Positions 34,241 through 44,389 of a DNA stretch of 64,000 nt are shown here, piece by piece; within the stretch, counting starts at the first letter, position 1; each line of letters begins with the position of its first letter. Source of the stretch: Winogradskyella sp. (GTDB taxonomy: Bacteria; Bacteroidota; Bacteroidia; Flavobacteriales; Flavobacteriaceae). The notes beneath the pieces are model-generated. The model was not told the DNA's origin and ran no database searches. It was given only the letters and a program-made list of their open reading frames with translations. The stretch is taken from assembly GCF_028289625.1 (NCBI RefSeq), contig NZ_JANQOM010000050.1, positions 16,419 to 80,418 of the forward strand, written 5' to 3'. The position numbers were made by a program, and so were the translations under genes.

Positions 34241-35818
34241 CTACACATAATGTTCGTTCACTAATTCAATAACACTTTCAACCGTTGGGACTTTAGCTAC
34301 ACGTACTTCTTTAAAGTGTTGCTTGGCAGCTTTAGCAGTTGTTTCGCCAATGCAAAAAGCAATACCATTCGCTTTGTTTTGCTTCAAAAAACTCTCAATT
34401 GTAGATGGGCTGTAAAACATCACACCATCTATACTTCCTTCAACCTTGTCAGCATCAAATTTGGTTTGGTAGGCTTCAATTTCATTAACCACAATATTGT
34501 GTTCACTTAGAATATTGGGTAAGTCATCCAAACGCAAATCACTGCAGAAATAAGTGACCTCTTTTTTCTCTAGATTTTCCACTAAATATTGGGCAAGTTT
34601 CTTAGCGTTAGCTTCGGTATGTGTCACTTTACCAATTCGATTTTCTATCATACGTTTAGTGCGTCGACCTACACAATAAATATTTTTGAATTGTAACTCT
34701 AGAGCTGAAAAATTAGTCAATAGGGCTTCAACAGCATTTTTACTAGTAATAATCACATGTTCAATTTCATTTCTAATGATACTTTTCGACAGTCGATTCA
34801 AGCTAATTTTAATCGCATCATTACTCTCTGCAACAACCTCATTATGAAATAACAAAAGCTGGTTGTCAGTCAACTTTTTAGTAGAATAGATGTTCGTAGA
34901 CTTATCACTTCGTTGCAGTTGGTCAATAAGTGTTTTTCCACCTTTGTCAATGACATAATTGGCGCAGAATTCTGCTAAATCACCATGTTTACCTAACGGG
35001 ACAATTTTAGAGATTTCAACTTTTTTAGTACCATCTTTACTTAACAAAACTCCTTTAAAGTTAACTTCACTGTTTTTTATAAAAGCCAAAGCTCCTATTG
35101 GAGCCGTACAACCACCTTCTAACAGATTTAAGAATTTGCGCTCAACGGAAGTGCATATTTCTGTTTCTTCGTGATTAATTTCAGCACAAATAGCTCTAAT
35201 GTCGCTATCGGTTTCTAAAGCTGTGACCATAATAGCTCCTTGTGCAGGTGCAGGAATCATCCAATGAAGGTTTATTGCATTTTCTGGTCTTATGTTAAGT
35301 CGTCCAATACCAGCAGCAGCAAAAATAGCCGCATTCCAATCCGTATTGTCTTCCAATTTTTGCAATCTGGAGTTAACATTGCCACGTAGACCAACAACGG
35401 TATGGGTTGGATAACGATTTAACCATTGCGCACGACGTCGTAAACTGCCAGTAGCTATTATGGCATCTCTGGTGGACAGGAACTCTTCATTCTTTTTAAA
35501 GACTAAAGTGTCATTAACATTGCCGCGTTTTAAGACAGCGGCTTGTACAATACCTTTTGGCAGTACAGTTGGAACATCTTTAAGTGAATGCACTGCTATA
35601 TCAATCTCTTCATTGAGCATGGCAATGTCTAGTGTTTTCGTAAAAATGCCTGTAATGCCAAGTTCGTACAAAGGTTTGTCTAATACTAAATCTCCAGTAG
35701 ACTTTACAGGTACTAAAACCGTTTTATAACCTAAATGTTCAAGTTGAGATTGAACCGTTTTTGCTTGCCACATAGCCAATTGACTATCGCGTGTGCCAAT
35801 ACGGATAATTTTAGGCAT
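34241..35818 (-). CDS. hemC-hemD: Hydroxymethylbilane synthase / uroporphyrinogen-III synthase fusion
   Basis: A 525-residue protein that joins two steps. The HemC part (1 to about 300) begins 'IRIGTRDSQLAMWQAK' and carries the dipyrromethane-cofactor Cys237 in 'EGGCTAPIG'. The HemD part (about 310-525) has 'IEHVIITSKNAVEALL', 'YCVGRRTKRMI' and 'DGVMFYSPSTIESFL'. HemC alone is about 305 residues, so the fusion is clear and in one frame. It would pass the unstable hydroxymethylbilane directly to ring closure. Its start overlaps hemA by eight bases. Confidence 0.93.
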   Translation of the reverse strand: MPKIIRIGTRDSQLAMWQAKTVQSQLEHLGYKTVLVPVKSTGDLVLDKPLYELGITGIFTKTLDIAMLNEEIDIAVHSLKDVPTVLPKGIVQAAVLKRGNVNDTLVFKKNEEFLSTRDAIIATGSLRRRAQWLNRYPTHTVVGLRGNVNSRLQKLEDNTDWNAAIFAAAGIGRLNIRPENAINLHWMIPAPAQGAIMVTALETDSDIRAICAEINHEETEICTSVERKFLNLLEGGCTAPIGALAFIKNSEVNFKGVLLSKDGTKKVEISKIVPLGKHGDLAEFCANYVIDKGGKTLIDQLQRSDKSTNIYSTKKLTDNQLLLFHNEVVAESNDAIKISLNRLSKSIIRNEIEHVIITSKNAVEALLTNFSALELQFKNIYCVGRRTKRMIENRIGKVTHTEANAKKLAQYLVENLEKKEVTYFCSDLRLDDLPNILSEHNIVVNEIEAYQTKFDADKVEGSIDGVMFYSPSTIESFLKQNKANGIAFCIGETTAKAAKQHFKEVRVAKVPTVESVIELVNEHYV

Positions 35819-37058
35819 TATCTATAGTTTCTAACTGGAAAATTTTTTTGATAAGCTCTAAACTTTCATCCGAAGAACCATCTGCTTTAAGATGGTGTGC
35901 AAATTGGTTTGTGATTTTCTGAATGATGTTATTGGTAATCAACTCGGCCTGATCCTCATTAAAATCAGCCATTTTTTTACGTTGTGTATTTAATTCAGAG
36001 GTTTTGAAACCGTTTAATTTATGTTTTATAGCCTGAATGGTGGGCACAAATTTAAGCGTATCCAACCAAGCATTAAACTCGGACATAATCTCATCGATAA
36101 TTGCCTCTGCCTCGGGAATAAAAGATTTACGCTTTTCTAAAGTATCATCTGTGATTTTGGCTAAATCATCTAAATGTACCAAAGTAACGTTTGAAAGTTG
36201 CGTAATGTCCTCATTAACGTTTTTAGGAATAGAAAGGTCTAAAACCAACAGTGATTTTTTAGTAGTGATAAGTGATTTATAAACGGTTGGATTTAATGCT
36301 CCTGTTGCAACAATAAGAATGTCAGAATTATTAATTTCTTCTTCAAGTTGAATATAATCTTTTACCAAGAGATTAAACTTTCCGGCAACTTCTTCAGCTT
36401 TGGTTTTGGTTCTGTTGATTAAAGTGATATGTGGATTTTTAGTATGCTTTACCAAATTTTCACAAGTGTTTCTTCCGATTTTACCAGTGCCAAAAAGCAA
36501 AATATTTTTTTCTGAAATATTTTGAACATTATTCAAAATGTAGTGCACCGACGCAAAGGATACAGAAGTTGCACCAGACGATAATTCTGTTTCGTTTTTT
36601 ATGCGTTTACTGGCCTGAATCACTGAGTTGACCAAACGCTCAGTAAATGAATTAAGTAAGCTTGCTTTTTTGGATTTTCGAGCAGCGAATTTAAGCTGAC
36701 TAATAATCTCGAAATCACCAAGGATTTGACTATCTAAACCAGAACCAACGCGAAACATATGATGAATGGCGTTTTTGCCTTTATGAATGTAAGCTACCTC
36801 TTGAAATTCTTCAACAGTACCTTTAGTATTTTCACATAGCAAATGAATAAGTTGATAAGGATGCTCGGCAAAGCCGTAAAGTTCGGTACGGTTGCATGTA
36901 GAAATGACGACTAAGCTATCAATGCCATTTGCTTTTGCCTGAAGCAATAAGTTCTGCTTTTCTACATCTCCTAGACTAAAATGACCACGAACCTCAGCAT
37001 CAGCTTTTTGATAGCTAAGGCCAATCGCGTAAAAGTATGTGGTTTTGTGTTGTTGCAT
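35811..37058 (-). CDS. hemA: Glutamyl-tRNA reductase
   Basis: A 415-residue enzyme of the C5 heme pathway that reduces glutamyl-tRNA to glutamate semialdehyde. The catalytic Cys55 is in 'VISTCNRTELYGF', the NADPH domain has 'ILLFGTGKIGRNTCENL', and the C-terminal dimerisation helices are complete. It overlaps the hemC-hemD gene by eight bases. It is divergent from an AraC regulator, with both promoters in a 200-base gap. Confidence 0.97.
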   Translation of the reverse strand: MQQHKTTYFYAIGLSYQKADAEVRGHFSLGDVEKQNLLLQAKANGIDSLVVISTCNRTELYGFAEHPYQLIHLLCENTKGTVEEFQEVAYIHKGKNAIHHMFRVGSGLDSQILGDFEIISQLKFAARKSKKASLLNSFTERLVNSVIQASKRIKNETELSSGATSVSFASVHYILNNVQNISEKNILLFGTGKIGRNTCENLVKHTKNPHITLINRTKTKAEEVAGKFNLLVKDYIQLEEEINNSDILIVATGALNPTVYKSLITTKKSLLVLDLSIPKNVNEDITQLSNVTLVHLDDLAKITDDTLEKRKSFIPEAEAIIDEIMSEFNAWLDTLKFVPTIQAIKHKLNGFKTSELNTQRKKMADFNEDQAELITNNIIQKITNQFAHHLKADGSSDESLELIKKIFQLETIDNA

Positions 37059-37090
37059 TCGCTCGTTTACCTGACTCGGGAATTAACGAC

Positions 37091-37099
37091 GCAAATGTA
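37091..37099 (-). promoter_or_regulatory. hemA -7 box
   Basis: TACATTTGC on the minus strand, 33 bases from the hemA ATG, fits TAnnTTTG. No good TTG at 17-23 bases is seen, which may mean activator dependence; the divergent AraC gene is a candidate. Confidence 0.5.
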
Positions 37100-37193
37100 A
37101 TTTTGTTACTAGTAAAAAAATAACGCTAGAAGAACATAAAATATCGTTTCTGGTTTTTTGGGATCATTTTTTAATAAAACATGATTTTTGTCA

Positions 37194-37202
37194 TATTTTT
37201 GC
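37194..37202 (+). promoter_or_regulatory. -7 box of the AraC regulator in the hem cluster
   Basis: TATTTTTGC on the plus strand, about 57 bases before the ATG at 37259, with no clear TTG upstream. It lies after the frame-open TTG region only slightly, and so supports 37259 as the start. Confidence 0.5.
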
Positions 37203-37258
37203 AGTGAAATCAAGGGGTTTTTAGCCTTTTGTTTAGAACGAATCTAAATAACAATAGA

Positions 37259-38158
37259 ATGAATTTTGAAAATATAGCCTCAAAAAGTGTCGCTAGAGGT
37301 ACTTTTGACGAAACTTTTATCGGAGATGGCTTTTTTGTGTTAACCTGTAAAAACGAAAATGATACGGTTCAAATTCTTGAGCGAGAAATTGATAGCACGT
37401 ATATTCAATTTCATTTTTGTACTAAGGGTTCAGCAGATTTTGTGTTTAATAATGGTAACTATACACTTAATATCAAAGAAGAAACTTCTTTGCTGTTGTA
37501 CAATCCTCAACAAGATTTACCAATACATTTAGCATTGCAACCCCATTCTTGGTTGGTATCTTTCGTTATTTCTATTGAGAAGTTTCATGGCTTATTCTCT
37601 CAAGATGCTAATTATGTCACGTTTCTATCTGAAGAGAATAAAAACAAAAAATACTACACAGATGGTAAAATCAATCCTTCGATGGCTGTGGTTTTAAACC
37701 AATTAATAAGCTTTAATCTTAATGCCTCCATAAAGCCTTTATATTTTAAAGGCAAAGTCTATGAATTATTGAGCTTGTATTTTAATAGAAACGAAGATGC
37801 AGACATTGAACAATGTCCATTTTTGGTCGATGAGGTCAATGTCGCAAAACTTAAGAAGGCCAAGGACATTATTGTAGCCCATATGGCAGAACCCCCGAGC
37901 CTTAAAGATTTAGCCCAACAGGTAGACTTAAGCCTAAAAAAACTTAAAGAAGGGTTTAAGCAGATTTATGGTGATACGGTTTATGGTTTTCTGTTTGACT
38001 ATAAAATGGAAGTAGCGCGGAAGCTTTTAGAATCTGGTGATTATAATGTTAACGAAGTTGGCCTAAGAGTTGGCTATAGCACGGCCAGCCATTTTATTGC
38101 GGCTTTTAAAAAGAAATTTGGGACAACGCCTAAGAAGTATATTACGGCCTCTGGTTAG
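37259..38158 (+). CDS. AraC family transcriptional regulator beside hemA
   Basis: A 299-residue protein from the ATG at 37259 (the longer frame from TTG at 37229 is unlikely). It has an N-terminal sensor domain of about 180 residues and a C-terminal double helix-turn-helix: 'LKDLAQQVDLSLKKLKEGFK' and 'NEVGLRVGYSTASHFIAAFK' (with a Bacteroidota 'KKFGTTPKKY' end). It is divergent from hemA and lies between hemA and hemH. A role in controlling heme genes is plausible from position only. Confidence 0.88.
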   Translation: MNFENIASKSVARGTFDETFIGDGFFVLTCKNENDTVQILEREIDSTYIQFHFCTKGSADFVFNNGNYTLNIKEETSLLLYNPQQDLPIHLALQPHSWLVSFVISIEKFHGLFSQDANYVTFLSEENKNKKYYTDGKINPSMAVVLNQLISFNLNASIKPLYFKGKVYELLSLYFNRNEDADIEQCPFLVDEVNVAKLKKAKDIIVAHMAEPPSLKDLAQQVDLSLKKLKEGFKQIYGDTVYGFLFDYKMEVARKLLESGDYNVNEVGLRVGYSTASHFIAAFKKKFGTTPKKYITASG

Positions 38159-38160
38159 AT

Positions 38161-41100
38161 CTAATAATCATAATACCCATTATAACTTCCATTAGTACTA
38201 GGTGTCACCCGTTTGCGGTCTTTATAGATGGCTAAGTTGATAATTTCCTTGTATTGTTCCTCTAATTCTTTGGTTTCATCTACCGTGGTCCCATAATTGT
38301 CGGACTTGTTATAATAATCCACAATCAATTGCTTAGGGTCATTAGGTTTAATAAAAGAGATATAATGCAATACTTCGGACTTGCCTGAGTATTCATCATC
38401 CTTATCGATTTTGAAGAAATACATCACGGCATCTTTACCTTTTTCGGTTTTAAAATCACGCTTCATAAGATAAGTTACCGAGTCTTTTTCTTTTTCATAA
38501 TTAGCCTGTGATAACAACTTTGATTTGGCAAATTGCTGTTGGCTAATATTTAACGATTTTATCTTATTTAGCAGTTTTGCCTCATCGAGTTCTTCTAAAA
38601 GCTTGTACTGATTTTCTTCATCTTCAACCAATTTTTCTATAAGTTGTTGAGGAATTTTCTCCTTGTTTTTAGATAGTAAAATATAGTATCTTACTAATGC
38701 AGAGGTTTCATCCACATTAAGCATTTTGTCAAAAAAGTCTTCTGCAGTACGCTCTTTCCTGTAAGGATATATCAAATTGACATAAGTGGATAAATCATCG
38801 GAATACGAATTATAACCATAGCCTGAATTACTTAAGCTGCGCTTTACCTCAATCTTACCATCATTAATGATTTGGTTCTTGTATTTGCTATAAGTTTTAG
38901 TTTTTATATAGCCACTGTCTTTAATGCGAGCCAATAAATCGTAAAGTGGTTGCTTATATTCGCTAATGGTACTATATTGAAGAATTTTAGGGTACAATGT
39001 AGCCTTCAATTCTAAAGAATCCTTGCGATAATAGTTGTAAAAAATACCACCAATACCACCTAGAGGTAAATCGCGTTCCATCAAACTCATAGCCAAGTCG
39101 TAGTTCTCTTTTTTGTTAGAATTGAATAAGCCTTCTAAGATAGAAGACTGAGTCTGAGGATCAGAGTAACTGTCATAATACAACTGCTCAATAAAATCGA
39201 GATTATTTTTTAAGTCGATTTCAATAAGCTGACTCACCAAATGCGATTTAATTTTTAAGCGCTCTTTGTCGAATTCAAAGTCTTTTAGTATTGAGACAAT
39301 ATCCCTACTATTGTATTTCTTGAATTTAATCAGGTTATAAGACTCTAAAACAATACTATCATTTTCCTTAAGTGCATCAAAGAATTGCCTGGTTTTGTCT
39401 TTAAGAACATCTTTCCCCATTAAGGTGTCTATTGGAGTAAATGAATCATAGAATTCGGTGACGAACTTGGACGGACCACTTATGGAGTCGATTAAAGTCT
39501 TAAGCTCAAAAAGAACCCCTTCTTTTAAAAGATTCTTTACCATTACCTGCTTGGCGCTATTAGAATCTGCATAGGTAAAGCTATAAGTATAGATGTCTCC
39601 TTTATTTGATTTTACCCGATTGCCAATTCTGAATTTCTTTTTAGGTAAATAATAACGTCGTTTTCCATAGTTTACTTTGCGTTCAGTATCTTTCCATAAG
39701 CTATCTACATTATGGTACATTTGAAGATCATGAAACTTTGTTCTTGTAATCTCTATTTGTTCATTGGCTTTGGTAGAATAGGTAGTTGATTTTTTCTTTT
39801 CTTGATAATCCTTGGTGTCCTTATTGTTGCTGTACATGCCACCATAGCCATAAGGATTAGGCAAAGGTGCCTTGGTATTGGTGTTTACTGAGAAATGTAA
39901 AGAGGTATCAATAACTCTTTCAAAGCCTACATAGTCGGTTGTGTTGAATTTAAAAGAATTAAAAAAGTCTATTTTTTCGGCTTCATGTTTCCCAACATAA
40001 CCTAATAGATAATAACTCCCATCTTTAACTATGGTTTTTAAATGCAAATTCTTACCAGAAGTTGAGTCTAAAACAGCACGAGACTCATAGGTTTTGTAGA
40101 TGCCTTTTTTAAATCCACCCTCGGCTTCTTCTAGCTTATAGCTCTTATAAAGTGCATGGTGAAAATATTTTGCTTCAAAGCTATCTTCTTCTATATAACC
40201 CAAATCATGTAGAGACGCTTCTTTGACAAAATAGTAAGCACCGTTTTTATAGCCTTCTAACAACTTCTTGCCCTTATTTTGCATATTACCTGTTATATAA
40301 TATGCAGGGAAATCAACCTCGAATTTTTTATTTGGGGAAACAAACTTTTTATTTGAATCGGAAGGAGTTTTCAAACTAATGGAATTAAATATTTTAGCCT
40401 CATGTTTTAATACAAAATCACTTCGACCAGCATATTTTATAATGATAATCTCTAAAGGAGTTTGATAGATATGGTATTTTTGAAATTCTCCTTTTTTAGT
40501 TTTGTTGACAATACTTAAGCCAGGATATGGGGTATTTAACGCCCCTTTTTTTACAATATCGCCAGGAATATCTTCATACAATAAATCATCAATATCCTGA
40601 AGTGTTATATTCTCTTTTTCGTTGGGGAGATACATAAAACGGCTTATTCTATTAACGGTTAAATATGCGCCATTGGTCATATCTGGATCTAAATAATACT
40701 TTTGACCTCCATAAGAAAATTCACGTAATTCATCATAAGCATTTATGCCTAAAAAACCATCAGGTGTTTTGTGAATTTTTAACGTAGGTGCTATGAAAAG
40801 ACTATCGAGTTTGGTTTTTTCGGTTTTACTGTAATCCGTTTGTTCTGATGTCAATGCTTTAACGGTATAACCGCGTTGACGCAACATATTTATCATGCCT
40901 TTATCGCCAGGTAAATGTGCGGCACCGACACCAGCGAATACAGATTTATTGGGCATTAAGCCTACTAAAGAATTGACCATGTTTTCATTACGAATATAGA
41001 GCATGTTTTCTCTATAAAATTCTGTATTGACTCCAGCACCAATGGAATCCAAAAGGTCTAAGTTTCTGTCGCGATAAAGATTTTCTTGAATTAAATAAGG

Positions 41101-41691
41101 GTTCTCCTTGGCATAAAGTTTCTGAAGCCAAGGGTCCAAGTCCTTTTTATTAACATTATAAGCTGCTTTTGTAGTTAAATAGCGCGATTCTGCCAAATCT
41201 TCTAAACCGTAAATTTCCTTGCCATTCTTTTTACCAGCCTGATAAATAAACATATCGAGATAAGTTTCCTCTTCAAAGTTATCGGCAGCATTATTTTTTC
41301 TATATAAATAGGCGTTAACAGCACCGTTATCCATGCGGACAGAGGCTCTTATGGCCATTTCTTCAGGATGTGACAACTTAAAAAGGTTGGTATAAAATCC
41401 GTTTCTATAGTTACCATAAAATGCCATTTCGTTGAGCATCATATCATAATTAAAACCTGGCCAAGTCGTGGGATCAGATTCCAAGGCGATACATTCACTT
41501 TCGTTTAAGGCTTGGTAGAATACATCATCTAATCGAAAAGCTACTTTTTTGCTCACATGCATAGTACCATATAGATAAGATGGTTTTTCTATTCCATTCC
41601 CTGTAATTTCCCAAAGTAGACTCTGATATTTTTGTTGGGAAAAACATGTAATAGAGAGAAGGAATATTAGAGCGGTATGATATTTTTTCAT
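38161..41691 (-). CDS. TraB/GumN-family protein with a very large C-terminal extension
   Basis: A 1,176-residue protein from the start at 41691 (MKKYHTALIF, signal peptide ending near 'ITCFSQQ'). Residues about 25-290 form the TraB/GumN domain, with 'YLYGTMHVS' (GTMH at 42-45) and 'GVGAAHLPGDKG' near 260. TraB/GumN proteins are usually about 290 residues. The remaining 880 residues have no family I recognise; they contain repeated helix-rich segments and end in a Tyr/Gly/Asn-rich tail. It is probably periplasmic. Convergent with the AraC gene, two bases apart. Confidence 0.8.
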   Translation of the reverse strand: MKKYHTALIFLLSITCFSQQKYQSLLWEITGNGIEKPSYLYGTMHVSKKVAFRLDDVFYQALNESECIALESDPTTWPGFNYDMMLNEMAFYGNYRNGFYTNLFKLSHPEEMAIRASVRMDNGAVNAYLYRKNNAADNFEEETYLDMFIYQAGKKNGKEIYGLEDLAESRYLTTKAAYNVNKKDLDPWLQKLYAKENPYLIQENLYRDRNLDLLDSIGAGVNTEFYRENMLYIRNENMVNSLVGLMPNKSVFAGVGAAHLPGDKGMINMLRQRGYTVKALTSEQTDYSKTEKTKLDSLFIAPTLKIHKTPDGFLGINAYDELREFSYGGQKYYLDPDMTNGAYLTVNRISRFMYLPNEKENITLQDIDDLLYEDIPGDIVKKGALNTPYPGLSIVNKTKKGEFQKYHIYQTPLEIIIIKYAGRSDFVLKHEAKIFNSISLKTPSDSNKKFVSPNKKFEVDFPAYYITGNMQNKGKKLLEGYKNGAYYFVKEASLHDLGYIEEDSFEAKYFHHALYKSYKLEEAEGGFKKGIYKTYESRAVLDSTSGKNLHLKTIVKDGSYYLLGYVGKHEAEKIDFFNSFKFNTTDYVGFERVIDTSLHFSVNTNTKAPLPNPYGYGGMYSNNKDTKDYQEKKKSTTYSTKANEQIEITRTKFHDLQMYHNVDSLWKDTERKVNYGKRRYYLPKKKFRIGNRVKSNKGDIYTYSFTYADSNSAKQVMVKNLLKEGVLFELKTLIDSISGPSKFVTEFYDSFTPIDTLMGKDVLKDKTRQFFDALKENDSIVLESYNLIKFKKYNSRDIVSILKDFEFDKERLKIKSHLVSQLIEIDLKNNLDFIEQLYYDSYSDPQTQSSILEGLFNSNKKENYDLAMSLMERDLPLGGIGGIFYNYYRKDSLELKATLYPKILQYSTISEYKQPLYDLLARIKDSGYIKTKTYSKYKNQIINDGKIEVKRSLSNSGYGYNSYSDDLSTYVNLIYPYRKERTAEDFFDKMLNVDETSALVRYYILLSKNKEKIPQQLIEKLVEDEENQYKLLEELDEAKLLNKIKSLNISQQQFAKSKLLSQANYEKEKDSVTYLMKRDFKTEKGKDAVMYFFKIDKDDEYSGKSEVLHYISFIKPNDPKQLIVDYYNKSDNYGTTVDETKELEEQYKEIINLAIYKDRKRVTPSTNGSYNGYYDY

Positions 41692-41856
41692 TTTAAACAA
41701 AATCTTCAGGACTGGTAAAGATATTTAAATCATTGAAATTGCCATAGCCAATACCTAAAACTCGTTGAAAAACTCAAATAATAGATATTTCATTAAAACA
41801 GTAACACAAAAAAGCATTATATGCGATACCATTATAAATAAAACCAATGCTTAGCA

Positions 41857-41890
41857 TTGTGAGGTATTATGAAAAGCGTTGTATTTTTGC
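41857..41890 (+). promoter_or_regulatory. hemH promoter with an overlapping palindrome
   Basis: TTG (41857-41859), 22 bases, then TATTTTTGC (41882-41890). The palindrome AATGCTTAGCATT (41846-41858) overlaps the TTG. The -7 box lies inside the longer hemH frame (from 41869), so the protein must start at 41908 and not at 41869. Confidence 0.65.
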
Positions 41891-41907
41891 TTCTGAAAAA
41901 GAAAATT

Positions 41908-42978
41908 ATGTCAAGAGGAATTTTATTAGTCAATTTAGGCTCACCAGATAGTCCAAACCCAAAAGATGTCAAAAAGTATCTTGGGGAGTTTTTAATGGAT
42001 GAACGCGTCATTGATGTGCCACTTTGGGCTCGCACCCTTTTAGTAAAGGGAATCATTTTAAACACAAGGCCAAAGGCTTCTGCTAAAGCGTATCAAAAGA
42101 TATGGTGGGAAGAAGGGTCGCCTTTAATTGTTTTGTCAGAACGACTTCAAAAAAAGGTACAACAACAAGTTGACTTCCCAGTGGCTTTGGCTATGCGATA
42201 CGGTAGCATGACTTTAAAAAAAGGACTTCAGGAATTGGTAGATAAAGGCTGTACGGAAATAATGACCATTCCACTCTATCCGCAATTTGCCATGGCCACA
42301 ACAGAAACAATTGATGTAAAGATAGACGAATTGGTAGCAGACTATTTTCCACAAGTGAAAATTACAAGAACTCCAGCCTTTTACCATAGAGAAGATTATG
42401 TAAATGTACTTTCAAAGAGCATAGCCGAAAAACTTGAAGACTTAGATTACGAGCATATCCTATTTAGCTATCACGGAGTACCGGAGAGGCATATTCGTAA
42501 AAGTGACATCTCCAATGGGAATTGTAAAATGAATGGGAAGTGTTGCTTTAAAATGGGTAGTCCACAGCATGAATTCTGCTATCGCCATCAGTGCGAGATA
42601 ACGACAGTCAAAGTAGCAAAAAAGCTAGGCTTAAAGAATGGAACGTATTCTACCACATTTCAATCTAGACTTGGTTTCGATCCTTGGTTGAAACCTTATA
42701 CAGACCGAACGATTGAGCGTATGGGTAAGGAGGGCATTAAAAAAATGGCTATCGTTACCCCAGCATTTGTTAGCGATTGTTTAGAAACCTTAGAGGAAAT
42801 TGCTATGGAAGGAGAAGAAATTTTTCACGAAGTTGGTGGAGAGCAATTTACCGTAATTCCTTGCCTTAATGATCGTGATGATTTTGCAAAAGTGATTGCT
42901 AATATGATTGAGGAATGGGCTTATAATGGAAAAATTGACCAGAGTAATTTAATTACGTCAGCTAAAAACCCCCTTTAA
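41908..42978 (+). CDS. hemH: Ferrochelatase
   Basis: A 356-residue enzyme that inserts Fe2+ into protoporphyrin IX. It starts MSRGILLVNLGSPDSP at 41908; 'FSYHGVPERHIRKSD' carries the catalytic His, and 'TYSTTFQSRLGFDPWLKP' and the Cys-rich 'CKMNGKCCFKMG' insertion fit the family. With HemF and HemJ in the window it is the protoporphyrin-dependent branch. It is seven bases from the MATE gene. Confidence 0.96.
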   Translation: MSRGILLVNLGSPDSPNPKDVKKYLGEFLMDERVIDVPLWARTLLVKGIILNTRPKASAKAYQKIWWEEGSPLIVLSERLQKKVQQQVDFPVALAMRYGSMTLKKGLQELVDKGCTEIMTIPLYPQFAMATTETIDVKIDELVADYFPQVKITRTPAFYHREDYVNVLSKSIAEKLEDLDYEHILFSYHGVPERHIRKSDISNGNCKMNGKCCFKMGSPQHEFCYRHQCEITTVKVAKKLGLKNGTYSTTFQSRLGFDPWLKPYTDRTIERMGKEGIKKMAIVTPAFVSDCLETLEEIAMEGEEIFHEVGGEQFTVIPCLNDRDDFAKVIANMIEEWAYNGKIDQSNLITSAKNPL

Positions 42979-42985
42979 CCACTTA

Positions 42986-44341
42986 ATGGCTAAAGTATCA
43001 TCACAAGATTTAGGAACCGAGCCTATTGGGAAATTACTAATAAGACAAGCAGTTCCGGCATCCATAGGTATTTTAGTGATGTCTTTAAATATCCTAGTGG
43101 ATACCATTTTTGTGGGGAATTGGATTGGTCCAACCGCAATTGCAGCCATCAATGTGGTTTTACCAGTTTCATTTTTTATTGCAGCGCTTGGTATGGCCAT
43201 AGGTACAGGAGGTTCTTCAATTATTTCCAGGGCTTTGGGAGCAGATAACCGAAAAAAAGCTTTGACCGTTTTTGGCAACCAAATTACGCTTACGCTTTTG
43301 CTTACAGTTTCACTAGTTGTTCTTGGTTTATACTTTGTAGATAGCATTATACCTGCTTTTGGTGGAAAAGGCGCCATTTTCGAACCTGCCAAAATTTATT
43401 ATGTTATCGTTCTTTATGGAATTCCTTTCTTAGCCTTGTGCATGATGGGGAATACAGTTATTAGAGCCGAAGGAAAGCCAAAATTTGCTATGTATGCTAT
43501 GATGATTCCTTCTGTTGGGAATTTGGTATTAGACTATATTTTTATAAAGGTTTTTGACTTCGGGATGCATGGAGCCGCTTGGGCGACAACAGGATCCTAT
43601 GTGTTATGTTTGGCTTTTATTATCTGGTTTTTCTTTTCTAAAAACTCGGAATTACATGTTACGGAATGTTTTTACAGATTAAAACTACCTATCGTAAAAG
43701 AAATCGGAAGTTTGGGTTTTGTCACTTTATCTCGGCAAGCTATTGTCAGTGTTACTTACTTGTTAATGAATAATATTTTGTTCGATTTAGGCGGTGAAAC
43801 CTCTGTTACGGCCTATGCTATTGTTGGTAGGATGTTGATGTTTGCTTTGTTTCCTGTTTATGGGATTACCCAAGGATTTTTGCCCATAGCAGGGTTCAAT
43901 TATGGTGCGGAAAAGTACAAGCGCGTTAGGGAAACCATAATGACCGCCATAAAATTTGGCATTGGTTTAGCGGCTATTGTATTTGTGTTTCTAATGCTAT
44001 TTCCTGAGGCTATTACTAGTCTTTTTACACAAGATACTGAAGTTCTCAAAGAAACACCACCTGCGATGCGTTGGGTATTCGCTGCTACACCAATTATAGG
44101 GATTCAATTAATTGGGGCAGCGTATTTTCAAGCGATAGGTAAAGCTACTCCAGCGCTTTTATTAACCCTTTTGCGGCAAGGGCTATTTTTTATACCGTTG
44201 ATATTTATTTTACCTTCATTTTATGGCGAGTTAGGGGTTTGGATGGCGTTTCCGATATCAGATGTTTTGGCAACTATGGTGACCACTTACTTTTTACATC
44301 GTGAAGTGAAGTTAAATTTATTGCCAAAAGAAGTAGTATAA
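42986..44341 (+). CDS. MATE family efflux transporter
   Basis: A 451-residue membrane protein with 12 predicted helices, arranged as two halves. 'SLNILVDTIFVGNWIGPTAI' is the first helix pair and 'GQGLFFIPLIF'-like segments lie near the end. It would export organic cations or drugs using Na+ or H+. It follows hemH by seven bases and so shares its promoter, although no heme role is known. Confidence 0.92.
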   Translation: MAKVSSQDLGTEPIGKLLIRQAVPASIGILVMSLNILVDTIFVGNWIGPTAIAAINVVLPVSFFIAALGMAIGTGGSSIISRALGADNRKKALTVFGNQITLTLLLTVSLVVLGLYFVDSIIPAFGGKGAIFEPAKIYYVIVLYGIPFLALCMMGNTVIRAEGKPKFAMYAMMIPSVGNLVLDYIFIKVFDFGMHGAAWATTGSYVLCLAFIIWFFFSKNSELHVTECFYRLKLPIVKEIGSLGFVTLSRQAIVSVTYLLMNNILFDLGGETSVTAYAIVGRMLMFALFPVYGITQGFLPIAGFNYGAEKYKRVRETIMTAIKFGIGLAAIVFVFLMLFPEAITSLFTQDTEVLKETPPAMRWVFAATPIIGIQLIGAAYFQAIGKATPALLLTLLRQGLFFIPLIFILPSFYGELGVWMAFPISDVLATMVTTYFLHREVKLNLLPKEVV

Positions 44342-44389
44342 TTTTTAATCCTTAATTTTAGAAACCTATAACTAACCTTATTTTTTATT

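Noticed and set aside
41869..41907. Longer N-terminus for ferrochelatase
   Set aside because: The -7 box at 41882-41890 lies inside it, and the family starts at the Met at 41908.
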